A stretch of 64,000 nt of DNA, taken from positions 2,528,174-2,592,173 of the forward strand of contig RPFO01000079.1 in NCBI GenBank assembly GCA_009746045.1. The letters are read 5' to 3'. Origin of the DNA: Mesostigma viride (Eukaryota > Streptophyta > Mesostigmatophyceae > Mesostigmatales > Mesostigmataceae). How positions within the stretch are numbered: position 1 is the stretch's first letter; the number at the start of each line of letters is the position of its first letter. The notes under the pieces were generated by a model. That model worked only from the letters and a program-made list of their open reading frames with translations, made no database searches and had not been told where the DNA came from. The position numbers were made by a program, and so were the translations under genes. Below are positions 1 to 11,514 of the stretch, piece after piece.

Positions 1-813
1 CTCCCTCCCTCACTCACTCCTCCTCCCTCCCTCCCTCCTCCTCCCTCCTCCTCCTCCCTCCCTCCCTCCCTCCCTCCTCCCTCCCTCCCTCCTCTCCCCC
101 CCTCCCTCCCTCCCTCCTCCCTCCCTCCCTCCCTCCCCCTCCCTCCTCCCTCTCTCCCTCCCTCCCTCTCTCCCTCCCCCCTCCTCCTCCTCCCTCCCCC
201 CTTTCCTCCCTCCCTCCCTCCCTCCCTCCTCCTCCCTCCCCCTCCCTCCCCCTCCCTCCCCTCCCTCCCTCCCTCCTCCCTCCCCTCCCCTCCCTCCCTC
301 CTCCCTCCTCCCTCCCTCCTCCTCCCTCCCTCCTCCCTCCCTCCCTCCCTCCCCCTCCCTCCTCCTCCCTCCCTCCCTCCCTCCCTCCCTCCCCTCCTCC
401 CTCCCTCCTCCCTCCCTCCCCCCTCCCTCCCTCCCTCCTCCTCCTCCCTCCCTCCCTCCTCCCTCCCTCCCTCCCTCCCTCCCCCTCCCTCCCTCCCTCC
501 CTCCCTCCTCCCTCCCTCCCTCCCTCCCTCCCTCCCCTCCCTCCCTCCCTCCCTCCCTCCCCCTCCCTCCCTCCCTCCCCTCCTCCCTCCCTCCCTCCCT
601 CCCCCCCTCCCTCCTCCCTCCCTCCTCCCTCCCTCCCTCCCTCCTCCCTCCCTCCCTCCCTCCCTCCCTCCTCCCTCCCTCCCTCCCTCCCTCCCTCCCT
701 CCCTCCTCCCTCCCTCCCTCCCTCCTCCCTCCCTCCCTCCCTCCCTCCCTCCCTCCCCTCCCTCCCTCCCTCCCTCCCTCCCTCCCTCCCTCCCTCCCTC
801 CTTCCCTCCATTC
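1..813. repeat. CCCTCC/CCTCC polypyrimidine tract
   Basis: The plus strand is almost pure C and T, built of CCCTCC, CTCC and CCT units for about 810 bases, and it runs off the left edge of the window. On the minus strand it is a GGGAGG-type purine tract that could form triplex or quadruplex structures. Long Gly/Arg/Glu reading frames here come from the repeat and are not genes. Confidence 0.95.
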
Positions 814-966
814 CCTGACGCACCGCGCACCACCCAACCAACACCCCCCTGCAACCAACCAACCTTCCCCCGCAAACAAACACGGGAGTAACCTTCCCCC
901 CAAAACAAGCAACGGACCAGCCTTACCCCCCCCCATAGCCAGCCAACCGCCCCCCCCCCGACCCAC

Positions 967-1050
967 CTTGTCGCGTTCCGTTCGGTACTCAGGTGAACCC
1001 GCGGCAAACTCACGCAGACTCGTCTTGTAGTCGTGCACCACCACCGCAAA
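967..1050 (-). CDS. Possible internal exon of an unidentified gene
   Basis: On the minus strand, a CAG acceptor-like site before 1050 and a GTGGGT donor-like site after 967 bound 28 codons with ordinary composition (…[13 protein letters not shown]…[10 protein letters not shown]). The frame continues upstream without an ATG, so this would be an internal exon. I do not recognise the family, and downstream exons would lie beyond the polypyrimidine tract outside the window. It could equally be a chance open stretch. Confidence 0.22.
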
Positions 1051-1080
1051 CTGATGGGTGTGGTTGGGCACAGGTGCGCG

Positions 1081-1102
1081 AAGGGGGGGGGGGGGGGGGG
1101 GA
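1081..1102. repeat. Poly-G run
   Basis: An uninterrupted G run of about 22 bases sits between the candidate exon and an A-rich stretch. Similar G or C homopolymers recur in this window at about 5484, 26372, 26627 and 34679. Confidence 0.9.
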
Positions 1103-2368
1103 GAAGGTGAAAAAAGATGAGAAGATTTTATTCAAGGACGCAACATATGTAAACATGTAGTATAAATACTGATGCTAAAAAAATGATCCCCAACAGCCTA
1201 ACAAGCCAGGAGAACGATAAGAATAGTAACAGCAAGCTAAAGCTTCTCATCCACAAGACCGCCCATCCATAGTTCTAGAACCCATCTGTGCTGTGTCGTT
1301 GCCAGGCCTGGGCATGTAATGCCCATCGATCCACACGTCATCTCGCCTTGGCTCCCCTAATGGCCAGTCGACGACAACCACATCCAGGGCTCGGCCTGTG
1401 AGACTTCTCGTGCTGTGAAAACCTGGCAGCTCAAGCCATTGGATGAAAATGCACCTGTGTACGTGGCACTGCCCTGGGATCTTCTGGCCACAGCAACGAG
1501 ATGGCAGGCATGGCGACATCGATGACCACGGCGACAATAGCTGCCATTGGATGATAGTGTGACAATACTGACAGCACCGACACTGCTGATGTTTCTGACA
1601 CTGGTGACACTGGTGACGGTGACGGCAATGGAGGTATCAACGTGCCAATGTCTTGGGGCCGATGGGTGCCATATTGTGGTGTCACACACTACCCGGCCGC
1701 TCTAAATGATAGACCACTCGAGTCTATAAACCTCTGTACAATAGAAACTGCTCTATACTATGAACCACTCGGTATGGCAGACCACTCCATACTAGATACT
1801 GTGACACCCAGTGTCAATCAGCCACAAACACGGGCGTGCGACGGGCACGCAGAGGATGTGCTGGTGACGGATGCGGGTGGCAGATGCGGGTGACGGATGC
1901 CGGTAACTACCGACTACGTACCGCATAGGCCGCGCGGGTGCTCCTGACGACGCCACCCACCAAGCCATGCACCGAGCGCACCAGGTCACCGGCAGACGTC
2001 AACCCGCGCTGCGCCCAAGAACCTGCCGGGCAAACCCATGGACGCCATTGCCAAGTGTTTTTCTTCCTTATGAGCACCGTGGCATTGGCATTAAAATTGC
2101 ATTTGTACATGCAGGATTTGAATCGCTACCTAAAGTCAATGAGGCAACCTATAATACCCACAAGCTGCTGGAGCAATAGCTAGTGGGCACGGGCATCGTG
2201 GCGCTACCAGTTCAATGGAAACCTACATTAACACATTCCTTCATTCACAAGAAACCTAACTAGGGACCCTGCTGGATATGCCCCCAGGCTGAGTGAGTAC
2301 GAGTTAGGCTGCCGCTTCCGATGACCGCTGTTGGCTGCTTCTGCCTAGATCCATGCCCTGGTTCCCAA
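1103..2368. other. Unassigned stretch
   Basis: No gene, transposon end or conserved motif is recognisable. A short imperfect tandem array of GACACTGGTGACACTGGTGACGG type occurs near 1555-1640. Overlapping minus-strand frames at 1247-1689 have no recognisable similarity, and I do not call them. Confidence 0.5.
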
Positions 2369-2728
2369 CGGTAGCCTACAGGCATGGCTGAACGGTAGCC
2401 TATAGGCATGGCTGAACGGTAGCCTATAGGCATGGCTGAACGGTAGCCTACAGGCATGGCTGAACGGTAGCCTATAGGCATGGCTGAACGGTAGCCTATA
2501 GGCATGGCTGAACGGTAGCCTATAGGCATGGCTGAACGGTAGCCTATAGGCATGGCTGAACGGTAGCCTATAGGCATGGCTGAACGGTAGCCTACAGGCA
2601 TGGCTGAACGGTAGCCTATAGGCATGGCTGAACGGTAGCCTATAGGCATGGCTGAATGGTAGCCTACAGGCATGGCTGAACGGTACCATATAGGCATGGC
2701 TGAACGGTATCATATGCGCATGGCTGAA
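2369..2728. repeat. 24-bp minisatellite, about 15 units
   Basis: Tandem units of 24 bp beginning CGGTAGCCTA and ending ATGGCTGAA repeat about 15 times. The main variation is a T/C at one position (CCTATAGG versus CCTACAGG), and the last two units are more diverged. Because 24 is a multiple of three, all frames stay open and produce artificial octapeptide-repeat ORFs. There are no spacers, so it is not a CRISPR array. Confidence 0.95.
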
Positions 2729-3071
2729 CATATCACATCAGGAATAGGTGAAATCGTCAGCGAACGCGGCTGCGGCCTTGTTAGTTCCCGTCACTGCACC
2801 CGTGACAAGTTCCTGTTCTGGGGGTCCTCACTCTCGGCAGGCAGAACCTGTGCAAGCACACTCCTACCCGATGGTCCATCCATGCTGTATATGGATAGGA
2901 AGAAGGTGTCCCACAAAGGCCTCGAGGATGAGGCTAGTGTCCCTCCTAGTCTAGGTTGCCCAGTGCACGCTGCAACATATTCGCAAGTACCTTTACAGTA
3001 GTACAGTATGTATAATCTATAGATAATGAAAGGAAACAGGGGAAGCTATATTCAAGTGCTCCTGCCCATAA

Positions 3072-3188
3072 ATCTACTACTATGCTATCCCTGTGTTCAT
3101 CAAGGAAACAAGAGCATAGTATATGTATGGTATATGTAGATATATCTACTACTATGCTATCCCTGTGTTCATCAAGGAAACAAGAGCA
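3072..3188 (+). repeat. 45-bp direct repeat pair
   Basis: The same 45 bases (starting ATCTACTACTATGCTATCCC) occur at 3072-3116 and 3144-3188 with no difference I can see, separated by 27 bases that are TATG-rich. No coding function is visible. Confidence 0.85.
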
Positions 3189-5482
3189 ACATGAAAGTGT
3201 GACAGAGGGACACCTCGCAACCAAAGCAATCACTTTGGCCGTGTGACGGTCAGCCAAAGATCGGATAACAAGTCGCCGTCCCATTCAAGCTACCGGGATA
3301 GCAACAACAGCCAAGGCAACCACAGATAGTACAGCCGCAAGGCAATGATAGACCCAACCACAAAGCACGTCCTATTCGCCCATACGTCAAGACTATACAT
3401 GCAATCCCCAACAAAGCATGTGACTAGGGTTACAATGGAGATAGCTACCTAGCTAGCACCAAACGTAGATAGAAATTGTATGCATACATATTTATAGCAT
3501 GTACATAGCACACCTGTGCCATCTGCATGGCCCACGGGCGCATGACGGATGCCAACGTGGGGCGTAATACTGTATCCCGCCACCGCCACCGCCACCGCCA
3601 CCGCGCCACTGGACGCCGCAGCTCCCACGGTCAGCGCCCACACGAGACGGCGTGACGTGCGCCAGCTGGGGCGAGCGAGCTGGGATGCTGCCGTACACCA
3701 CATTGGTTGAGGAAGGGGTCACCTTTGCGACGCCTAGATAGATCCTGTTCTGTAGGTAGGTCCTCTCCTTGCGGTGCAGCCCAGGTGGCTCTTGATTTTG
3801 TGGCAGGTCCGTCTCCTAAGTGTGGCAACGACGTATTCTGGCTGCTAGCACACGAGGCTGTTGTGGCATGTCGAACAAGACAAGCTGGGGCTAGGGTATA
3901 AGGCTGTCGCGCTCACCTGCCGCCCAGCACCTGCCTAGCCAGGTGGCACTGCCGTGGCAGCGAAGCATAAGCTGGGAACCGAGTGCGGGACAGGAGAAAA
4001 GCAGCGACAGATTGCCAGACTGATGGCCTCGCAACGTGCAATAATGCGGTGGCAGCGCTGGTGGGCATGATCAGAGTGCGTCCATGGCTAAGGAGACATT
4101 GTCTGGGTAAATGCTGGGAGATATGGTTGCTAATGCCTGGGAAATTGCTTTGTCGTTCGCCGGGTACCAGGGTTCCGTTCGGCCTGTTGAGGCAGCCAAT
4201 GGGAGACAAGACAAAGGATTGAGGTGCACGATGGAAATACCTTAAGGGAAAGCGGTTTCGGAATGATATGACAGCAATGAAGTTGTAACCTGCAACTAGG
4301 CGTGCGCAGTCACCCAAGGTCACGAAGTCAATATTCCTTTGGCGACAAGTTAGTCGGAACCGTGTCTGCCCATGATACCTCAGAATCCTAGAATTCCCCG
4401 TCACCATTTAACACCGGGCAAACTTTCTCTACTAGCTTTCCAGCCCCGCCGCTGTCCATCGAGAATGACGGGGTCATGGCCCTGACTGGGCAGGCGCAGC
4501 TGGCTGCGTTTCCTGAATAACCTGTACTTGTCCACGCCCTCAGTGCTTGGTCAAATGAACAAGCGTAACGTAAGCCATGTCTGCATCGGATTCCCACGTA
4601 GCAAGCCACTCTATGAAGCGCTACGCCGCAAGTGCTCGGCTAGTCATCGCCGCGTGCAAGGCTGAGATCTCATCCACCTTAACTACTGGTCGGGCACAAA
4701 TGTTATTAATAAAACATTCCACAGAACAACGCACCTTGTGGTAAATCAGCCAAGTTAGCGCCTTAGCCGTGGGCGCCAGCCGACAAACATTCTTCTTAGG
4801 GAGCCCATACGACGAATGAGGGGTACTATGGCACGCACGTGAATTGCGCCGCTGATGACTTTGCCACCAATTTTTACCGCTGCATGCGCAGCTACCTCTT
4901 TCAGGACATTTTACAAAGCCGTATCCTTGGCAAAGCTAATGACTTCAGCTTAAGTTCCCAGCACCAAATTTTAATGGCACTGGATCGCAAGGGTCCACAC
5001 CCAGCGAATTGACGGATGGCGGGTAAGCAGACGTGGGATGTGCGCCTGCTGCTTGCGGCCTGGACAAGTGGACATGGCTCGATCACGTGCTTGTGATTTT
5101 ATTGTCGTTCCCGCGCGCTGGCTAACAAGTAACAGGCACGGCATATGGGCACGGCCCCTGCACGGCCCTCGGTTTTCTTCGGGCTACCCCCCCCCCACCC
5201 ACCCACGAAAAGATTGGGGTCCGGGTCCGGCCGACCCAGGGCTGCGTGCCTGCGTCTCAAACCTAAAATCAAATCCAGGGCTGACGATCTTAAAGTTGAG
5301 AGGTGTAGGATGCGGTATGCCTGAGTACACTATAATCTATATCGCATCTCAGCCATTGGTGCCTAAATGGCTTTAGCCTTTTGCCTTTTGCCCAAAACCA
5401 GCCTTGCGGGCTGCGATCCTAAACCTGAAATTCCTAAAGCTAGGGTCTCAATATCTTAAGCCTGGGAATCTTAAACGTGGGG

Positions 5483-5516
<34 letters not shown>

Positions 5517-5700
5517 GACTCGACGAGTAGATCGACAATAGTCACAATACACTCTACACTCCTACATCTGTATCCCAAGTCAGTCTTATAATATAATAAG
5601 AGAAAGAATGGTCTTTTTTATCGAGGCATAAGATACTGAATAGGCGGGGCTACATCAGTTATTAACGGATATCTTCATGTAGATCATAATTCTGCACGAC
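3189..5700. other. Unassigned stretch with short simple repeats
   Basis: No gene is recognised. It contains a (CCACCG)n run at about 3572-3603 and a G31 homopolymer at about 5484-5514. The short open frames on both strands lack recognisable similarity and splice context. Confidence 0.5.
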
Positions 5701-5701
5701 C

Positions 5702-5794
5702 GGACTCGCAAATGCGGAGAAGATAACGGCATGCTCGAGCTACCATGGTACGGAGTCTCCCGATTTCTGGCATCATGTGCTGGTTGTCTCCTTG
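5702..5794 (+). mobile_element. Truncated 3' end of the Penelope-like element
   Basis: This matches the last ~90 bases of the 3' UTR of the Penelope-like element at 61379-64000 (minus strand), including the GATAACGGC, CTCGAGCTACCATGGT and GGTTGTCTCCTTG blocks. It ends at the same 3' terminus as the other copies, with a different 5' truncation point. Confidence 0.75.
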
Positions 5795-5871
5795 ATAGCA
5801 ATTATCTAGTAGACGGATGTCGGGTACAACTTAGCCTAAGTATAGTAGTAACTTAAGTATAATAGTAGTAA

Positions 5872-7398
5872 TGATCCTCAACCGCCTCCGTTCTGCTCTC
5901 GACTGTCACCTTGGGGAAAGTCAAATGGGCTTCCGTCCTGGGCGCAACACCGTCATGGCCATCTTCGTCGCGCGTCGCCTCTTCGAGGAAATCGCTCTCC
6001 TGCAACCTGGTGAGTTTCCCGCCATCCTGATCTTCGGCGACTTCATCAAGGCTTTTGATTCTGTCCTCTGGGACGCTCTATGGGCTGTACTTGCTCGCGC
6101 TCGCGTCCCCACTCCCCTGATTACCGTCATCCGCACGCTGTATGAGGGGTCGACCACTTCGGTGCGCACTCAACACGGCATTACCCCGCCAATGATGCCC
6201 ACTGCAGACCGGCGTCTGGCAGGGTTGCGTCCTGTCGCCGTACCTGTTTATTATCGTAGTGGATTATGTTATGCGCCAGGCACGTGCTCGCTTTGCTAGC
6301 ATTGCAGGCCGTGCCCCTGGCCTAGCGATCACGAACGAGCTTGGGGAAGGGGGGCCGACTAACGGGCAGAATTTACTAGCTGACCTCATTTATGCCGACG
6401 ACATCACGCTCATCGAGAAGCCGGAGTCTGCCCAACTTTGGCTGGACTGCCTGGCGCTCGAGGCTCGGGCGGTTGGTCTAGAAATCAGCCCCAAAACGGA
6501 GGCCCTGGCCCTCGGCATGGCAGGGCCCCCACCCACACTCCGCCTCTTAGACGATGCCGAGGTCAACTACCCTCCTTCAGGCCGCTTCAAGCTGCTCGGC
6601 AGTTGGCTTCCCGACTGCGAGGACGACATGACGACACGGATCGGCATGGCGTGGGCTCACCTCCATGACCACCGCCGCTGGTGGAGCAACCCCGCCCTAC
6701 CCCGGATCGTCAAGCGTGACCTCTTCAAGGTCGTCATTCTGACGATCCTGACCTACGGCGCCGAGACGTGGGCACTGACGCAGGAGCTGGAGCAACGACT
6801 CGACGGCGCCGTCACCAAGATGCTGCGCCAGGCCCTTAACATATCCCCTTTGGTTTGCACATTAGTAATGAGGATTTGTACGCTGATTTGCCCTATGTTT
6901 CCCACATTATTAGGCACAGGCGCCTGGGCCTAGCCGGGCACCTGGCCCGCACAGATCAGGTAGATACCTCAGATAGACTAGCTGGCACCAAGCCCGCCCA
7001 GCCTGGGCGATATGTCCTAACCTGGCGTGCCCCCGGCCGCGCGCGGCAGGGCCGCCACCCGTGGACATTTCGTGATAGACTCGGCATGGACATGTGCTAC
7101 ACTAGACGTGACGGGCTCACCCCCGGGCAGCCTCCTGGTTTGTCTGTAATATGGAGGCCGGATGGTGCGCAAGGATAGATGGCAAGTAGTAATGAAGGAG
7201 ACCACCCCCAAGCCTGTGGGGGCTCCGCGTGTGACCAAGTATTATGGCATGCATTCATAGCGATTCGGGCCGCGGTGCCCACACCCCTGTAACTAGGACC
7301 TAGACAGCTTATACCATCCATTCCATCCCATGTTCCCCTCCCACTGATCGAGGACTTATGCTCACGTGACGCAGTCACGTGTCTATTAATTAATTAAT
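5872..7398 (+). mobile_element. LINE RT-1, 5'-truncated copy with TSD
   Basis: A decayed non-LTR reverse transcriptase. The frame from about 5875 has the finger/palm segment FRPGRN…AFDSV (motif A). After a frameshift near 6200 the next frame reads WQGCVLSPYL, then YADDI (motif C, about 6391) and the LTYGAETW thumb segment. A further shift near 6855 leads to the C-terminal GLAGHLARTDQVDTS block. The 3' UTR ends in a perfect hairpin, CACGTGAC-GCA-GTCACGTG (7363-7381), followed by a (TTAA)n tail. Flanks TAATAGTAGTAA (5860-5871) and TAATAGTGGTAA (7399-7410) form a 12-bp TSD with one mismatch, so the copy was already 5'-truncated when inserted. The ATG at 5871 is created by the junction and is not a start codon. 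Confidence 0.88.
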
Positions 7399-7829
7399 TA
7401 ATAGTGGTAACGTTGAGACCTGTTTGTTGGCTTCTAGCTAGTATAGTTGGTTACTGTAGTCTGTGCGACACCGCAACGTAACGGCGCGGCTTGCACAGTT
7501 GCATGGCGCTTTGGTGTGTTGCCGTGGCAGCCGCCCGAGTATAAGATATTACCACTCATTGTAACCATGCAGCCTTTGGGCACTTGAATGAGTAGAGTAG
7601 AGTTAGGATTTTGTAGATGAGATTAGAGTTATTAGATTAGCTAGTTTTCGCGGCTCAGCTCCCAGGCTCCCACCCACCCCCATCAGTCCATGAAATGCAT
7701 GCTATACGTCGTGACCTCCCCGGCAACCGAGTCATCAGTCATGCATGTTATAATTTAACTAAATGAAATTTTATAACTAGCCTATTAGTGCTTAATGGTT
7801 GGGGAATGATGCAGACAATATTTGTTTAA

Positions 7830-9518
7830 CCCCTAAATGGTCTTGCGGCCGATTTTCCGCCAAAAATCGAGTTCCAGCCGATGCATCGGCCCCTTCTCGG
7901 GCGACCAAATGCCGCGAAAACTATTGAGAATTAGGAAACGTTTAGCTGAGAAGATCGAAAGTTTATAAAATACTCTAAAGCATGGTATATGGGTTTGTAT
8001 ACTTCTGACAAAGTTATAGAGGTGTTCTGGCCGGTCAAAGTACAAGGGGTCAGGGTACTTTTTCACGTACAACGTGCATTCCGGAAAACGACGACCTGGC
8101 CATGGCGGCTTGCGCCCACGCATGGCATTTACGTTTTCGTTCGAATTTTCTGACCAAACTTAGGATATTGATTTTATACGTCCTAAAGATCATACAGGCC
8201 AATTTCTGGCTCGCGGGAATGCCATTTGATAGGTGTCGGCAGCGTTCTTGCTGGAAAAAACTGCGATCAGGCCGGACGATAGAAACGTTGACAGCAATAC
8301 CTTTCCGGCGTATTTTAAAGGATATATCGGTTTCTTTGTACTTTTTATGATACATATTAGTCGTTAACGTGCAAGGGTGGCCAGAAATCGCCGAATCCAG
8401 CGACCATGCTGCACAACTTTGGTGTGCCGAAATGCGCCATTTTGCGGCCACCGCCTGGGCCAAGGTAACGCCATCCATGCCTGGTAAAGCTTAAGCATCG
8501 TTTTCCTATCGATGTTTGACGTTTATATATACGTTCTAGCTTGTGTAGCACATTCTTTTTGCATTATTCATGCTCTTTCTTGACCCTGGCCTGGCCCCTT
8601 TCTAAAACACCCTTCTTAGATGCTTCCCTCAGTCAGTTGACCTGCCACAGGGTGATGGTGATAAGTTTTAGAGGCTGTATGGGTTTGAATACCTCCATAT
8701 ATGTTTGTTATACATTTCCCATACACATATTGCATGAGTGTGAGGCAGTTGGCTGGTCTCTGTGGCATCATCAAGCACGTAACTGGTGAGTAAAAGCTTC
8801 CCATTGACAGCATGTGCCACCAGGTGTGCTGGCCATCACCTGGCAAGCTATAGCAGCTTAGGCCTAGTTTATCCTTGCTAGGGCAGGCTGAAATAGGCTC
8901 AACATCACTAGTTTGTTGGTGGCTGCCTCCTAGAATGCATGCCTTGCGTAGGGTATCCGTACCACGTTACCTACGTGCATGGACAAGGTAGCACCTGCAC
9001 ATAGGTGCCATGTAAGGGCAGTGTGATGATGCAGTTATGTTTCCCCATCATTGTGGAAGGGAAATGTATTGTTTGGCATGGTTGGTGGCCATATTAGTAG
9101 GTAGTATGCCCACCCTTACCCCCTTGGTTGCTTTTTACCAACGGTACCCCTATGGGCTGTACTGGGTGTAACTGCTGGTATACCCACCCAAATGATGACC
9201 CCAATGGCTCAAACTGTTCAGCAACTAATTGTTTATCATCCCTGAAGTGGTAGGTGCCTAGGTCTTATAACATAATTCAAAATGCACATTCTACCAAAAA
9301 TGAAAACGCGCGTCTTGACCCCCCTGACTTTGACGGCAGTTATATATGGCCTACCCTGCATATATGTGAGGTTGTGATATACCAACCCGAAGGGCAACTC
9401 ATGGACATGCTTGGCCCCCAAGGACAGCCATTGGATATGGGTAGGTTGGATGGCATCTGGTTTGCAAAATTGTGAAGATCCAGCCGATTTATCGGCAGGA
9501 TCTCAGACCATTTAGGGG
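7830..9518 (+). mobile_element. piggyBac-like TTAA transposon, non-autonomous
   Basis: This 1689-bp insert has perfect 14-bp terminal inverted repeats (CCCCTAAATGGTCT) flanked by TTAA at 7826-7829 and 9519-9522. Subterminal palindromes of GCCGAT…ATCGGC type lie near both ends. The same RT-D sequence at about 22620 (minus strand) is uninterrupted, reading ATATTTGTTTAAACTTTTGTG with one TTAA. This is the empty site and proves a TTAA duplication. TTAA targeting and a terminal CCC are typical of piggyBac. No transposase-like frame is visible inside, so it is probably mobilised in trans. Confidence 0.88.
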
Positions 9519-9605
9519 TTAAACTTTTGTGTAATTATTTTTTCTAATGATCGAGATTATAGCATAGTACTCCGTGGCATGCCTTTGCGCATCATGACAC
9601 GCAAG

Positions 9606-10434
<829 letters not shown>

Positions 10435-10672
10435 GGTTTTATCAGAGATTGGCCATACGCGATACGCGTCGTACGCGGCCCCAGGTGTATAATGTATAAT
10501 ACGCGGTGTATAATGTATTATACGCTAATCGTACGCTAACTGTTGAAAACCCCTTTTTTGGCATGGTTTTGAGGGGTTTTCAACATTCTGAGCAACCAAG
10601 CATGGTCTGCTGGTGTTTTTCCATACCTTTTGCCTATACATGACATATATAGCATGACCTTGGCATTGCCAT

Positions 10673-11351
10673 TGAATTGAATTGAATTGTAACATAACTC
10701 CGTTGGGAGTATATGTAGCACATAGCCCTTGAGAGGGGGCATATGGCCTATCATACATCCTAAGCTACTTCCTGCAAGGGTGGGGATGTAAAGGACCCTT
10801 GCTCTAGGTGCACCAGGGCACTTGCATCCCCATGATCTTCAAGCTATGCCCAGCGAAGGGGGAGCCTGTCATGGGGGGGAAGATCAGCAGAGCTATACAA
10901 AAAGGCTAGGGCATGGCGTCTCAGCAGAGAGTTACTCCCTGCATGGGCACAACATAGCTAAATAAAGCTAGGCATCATCTGGAGTGTGGCACATCATAGG
11001 CACACATGTACATGATGAAATAAAGCGTGTGGCTTAGCTAGGATAGTGCCTCTAGGAGGCGTACATGTACATGGCCACGGTCTATCTATTCTACACTACT
11101 ACTGCTGTATTCCCCTAAGCTGGGGCGTCTGGAGTCGTTGGGGCCGCGGGGGTCGCCTGCCAGGGCTTGTGGCCGACGTAGATGGCCGCCCCCTTCCAGT
11201 ACACCGGCTGCCCCGCCTTGGTCTTCCGGAGCTGGAGGTAGGTGGGCCATAGCTCCCGTCGCCGTTGTTGCTGCGCCAGGGTCAAGTCGTCGTCAAGGGT
11301 GAAGAGAGTCTTCTCGAGCCGCTTGCGGCGTCGGAGAAAAGAAATCTTGTC
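10673..11351 (-). mobile_element. ORF1-A element, 5'-truncated copy with TSD
   Basis: Minus-strand 3' part of the ORF1-only family A: the end of the ORF1 protein (DKISFLRRRKRL…YLQLRKTKAGQPVYWKG), stop near 11115, about 440 bases of 3' UTR, the hairpin ACTCC-CAAC-GGAGT (10697-10710) and an (AATTC)n tail. The flanks CATTGCCAT at 10664-10672 and 11352-11360 are a 9-bp TSD. The 5' truncation together with a tail and TSD shows insertion by target-primed reverse transcription into the hAT element. Confidence 0.87.
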
Positions 11352-11514
11352 CATTGCCATCACTACCTAAATACAAGCATAGTTTCTAACGGTCTAACTT
11401 GATAGTTTCTCTTCAAAATCGAGACAACATGCAACTAAGTATCATACCAGTATCAATGCACAACTCACTGGAAAGGATAATAAATTTGTAGAACTCAAGA
11501 TATGCATGCACTAT

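Noticed and set aside
10-1071. 353-codon Gly/Arg/Glu-rich open frame
   Set aside because: It is a translation of the CCCTCC tract, starts at GTG rather than ATG, and has no domain. Only the last 28 codons have normal composition, and these are treated as a weak exon candidate.
1247-1537. Minus-strand 96-codon frame
   Set aside because: Ordinary composition but no recognisable similarity. Two other frames overlap it equally well, so no call is made.
2369-2728. CRISPR-like array
   Set aside because: Units are contiguous without unique spacers, and the genome is eukaryotic.
7363-7381. CACGTG G-box regulatory palindrome
   Set aside because: The palindrome recurs at 18434, 32649 and 36278 always next to the (TTAA)n tail of RT-1, so it is the element's terminal hairpin, not a host promoter element.
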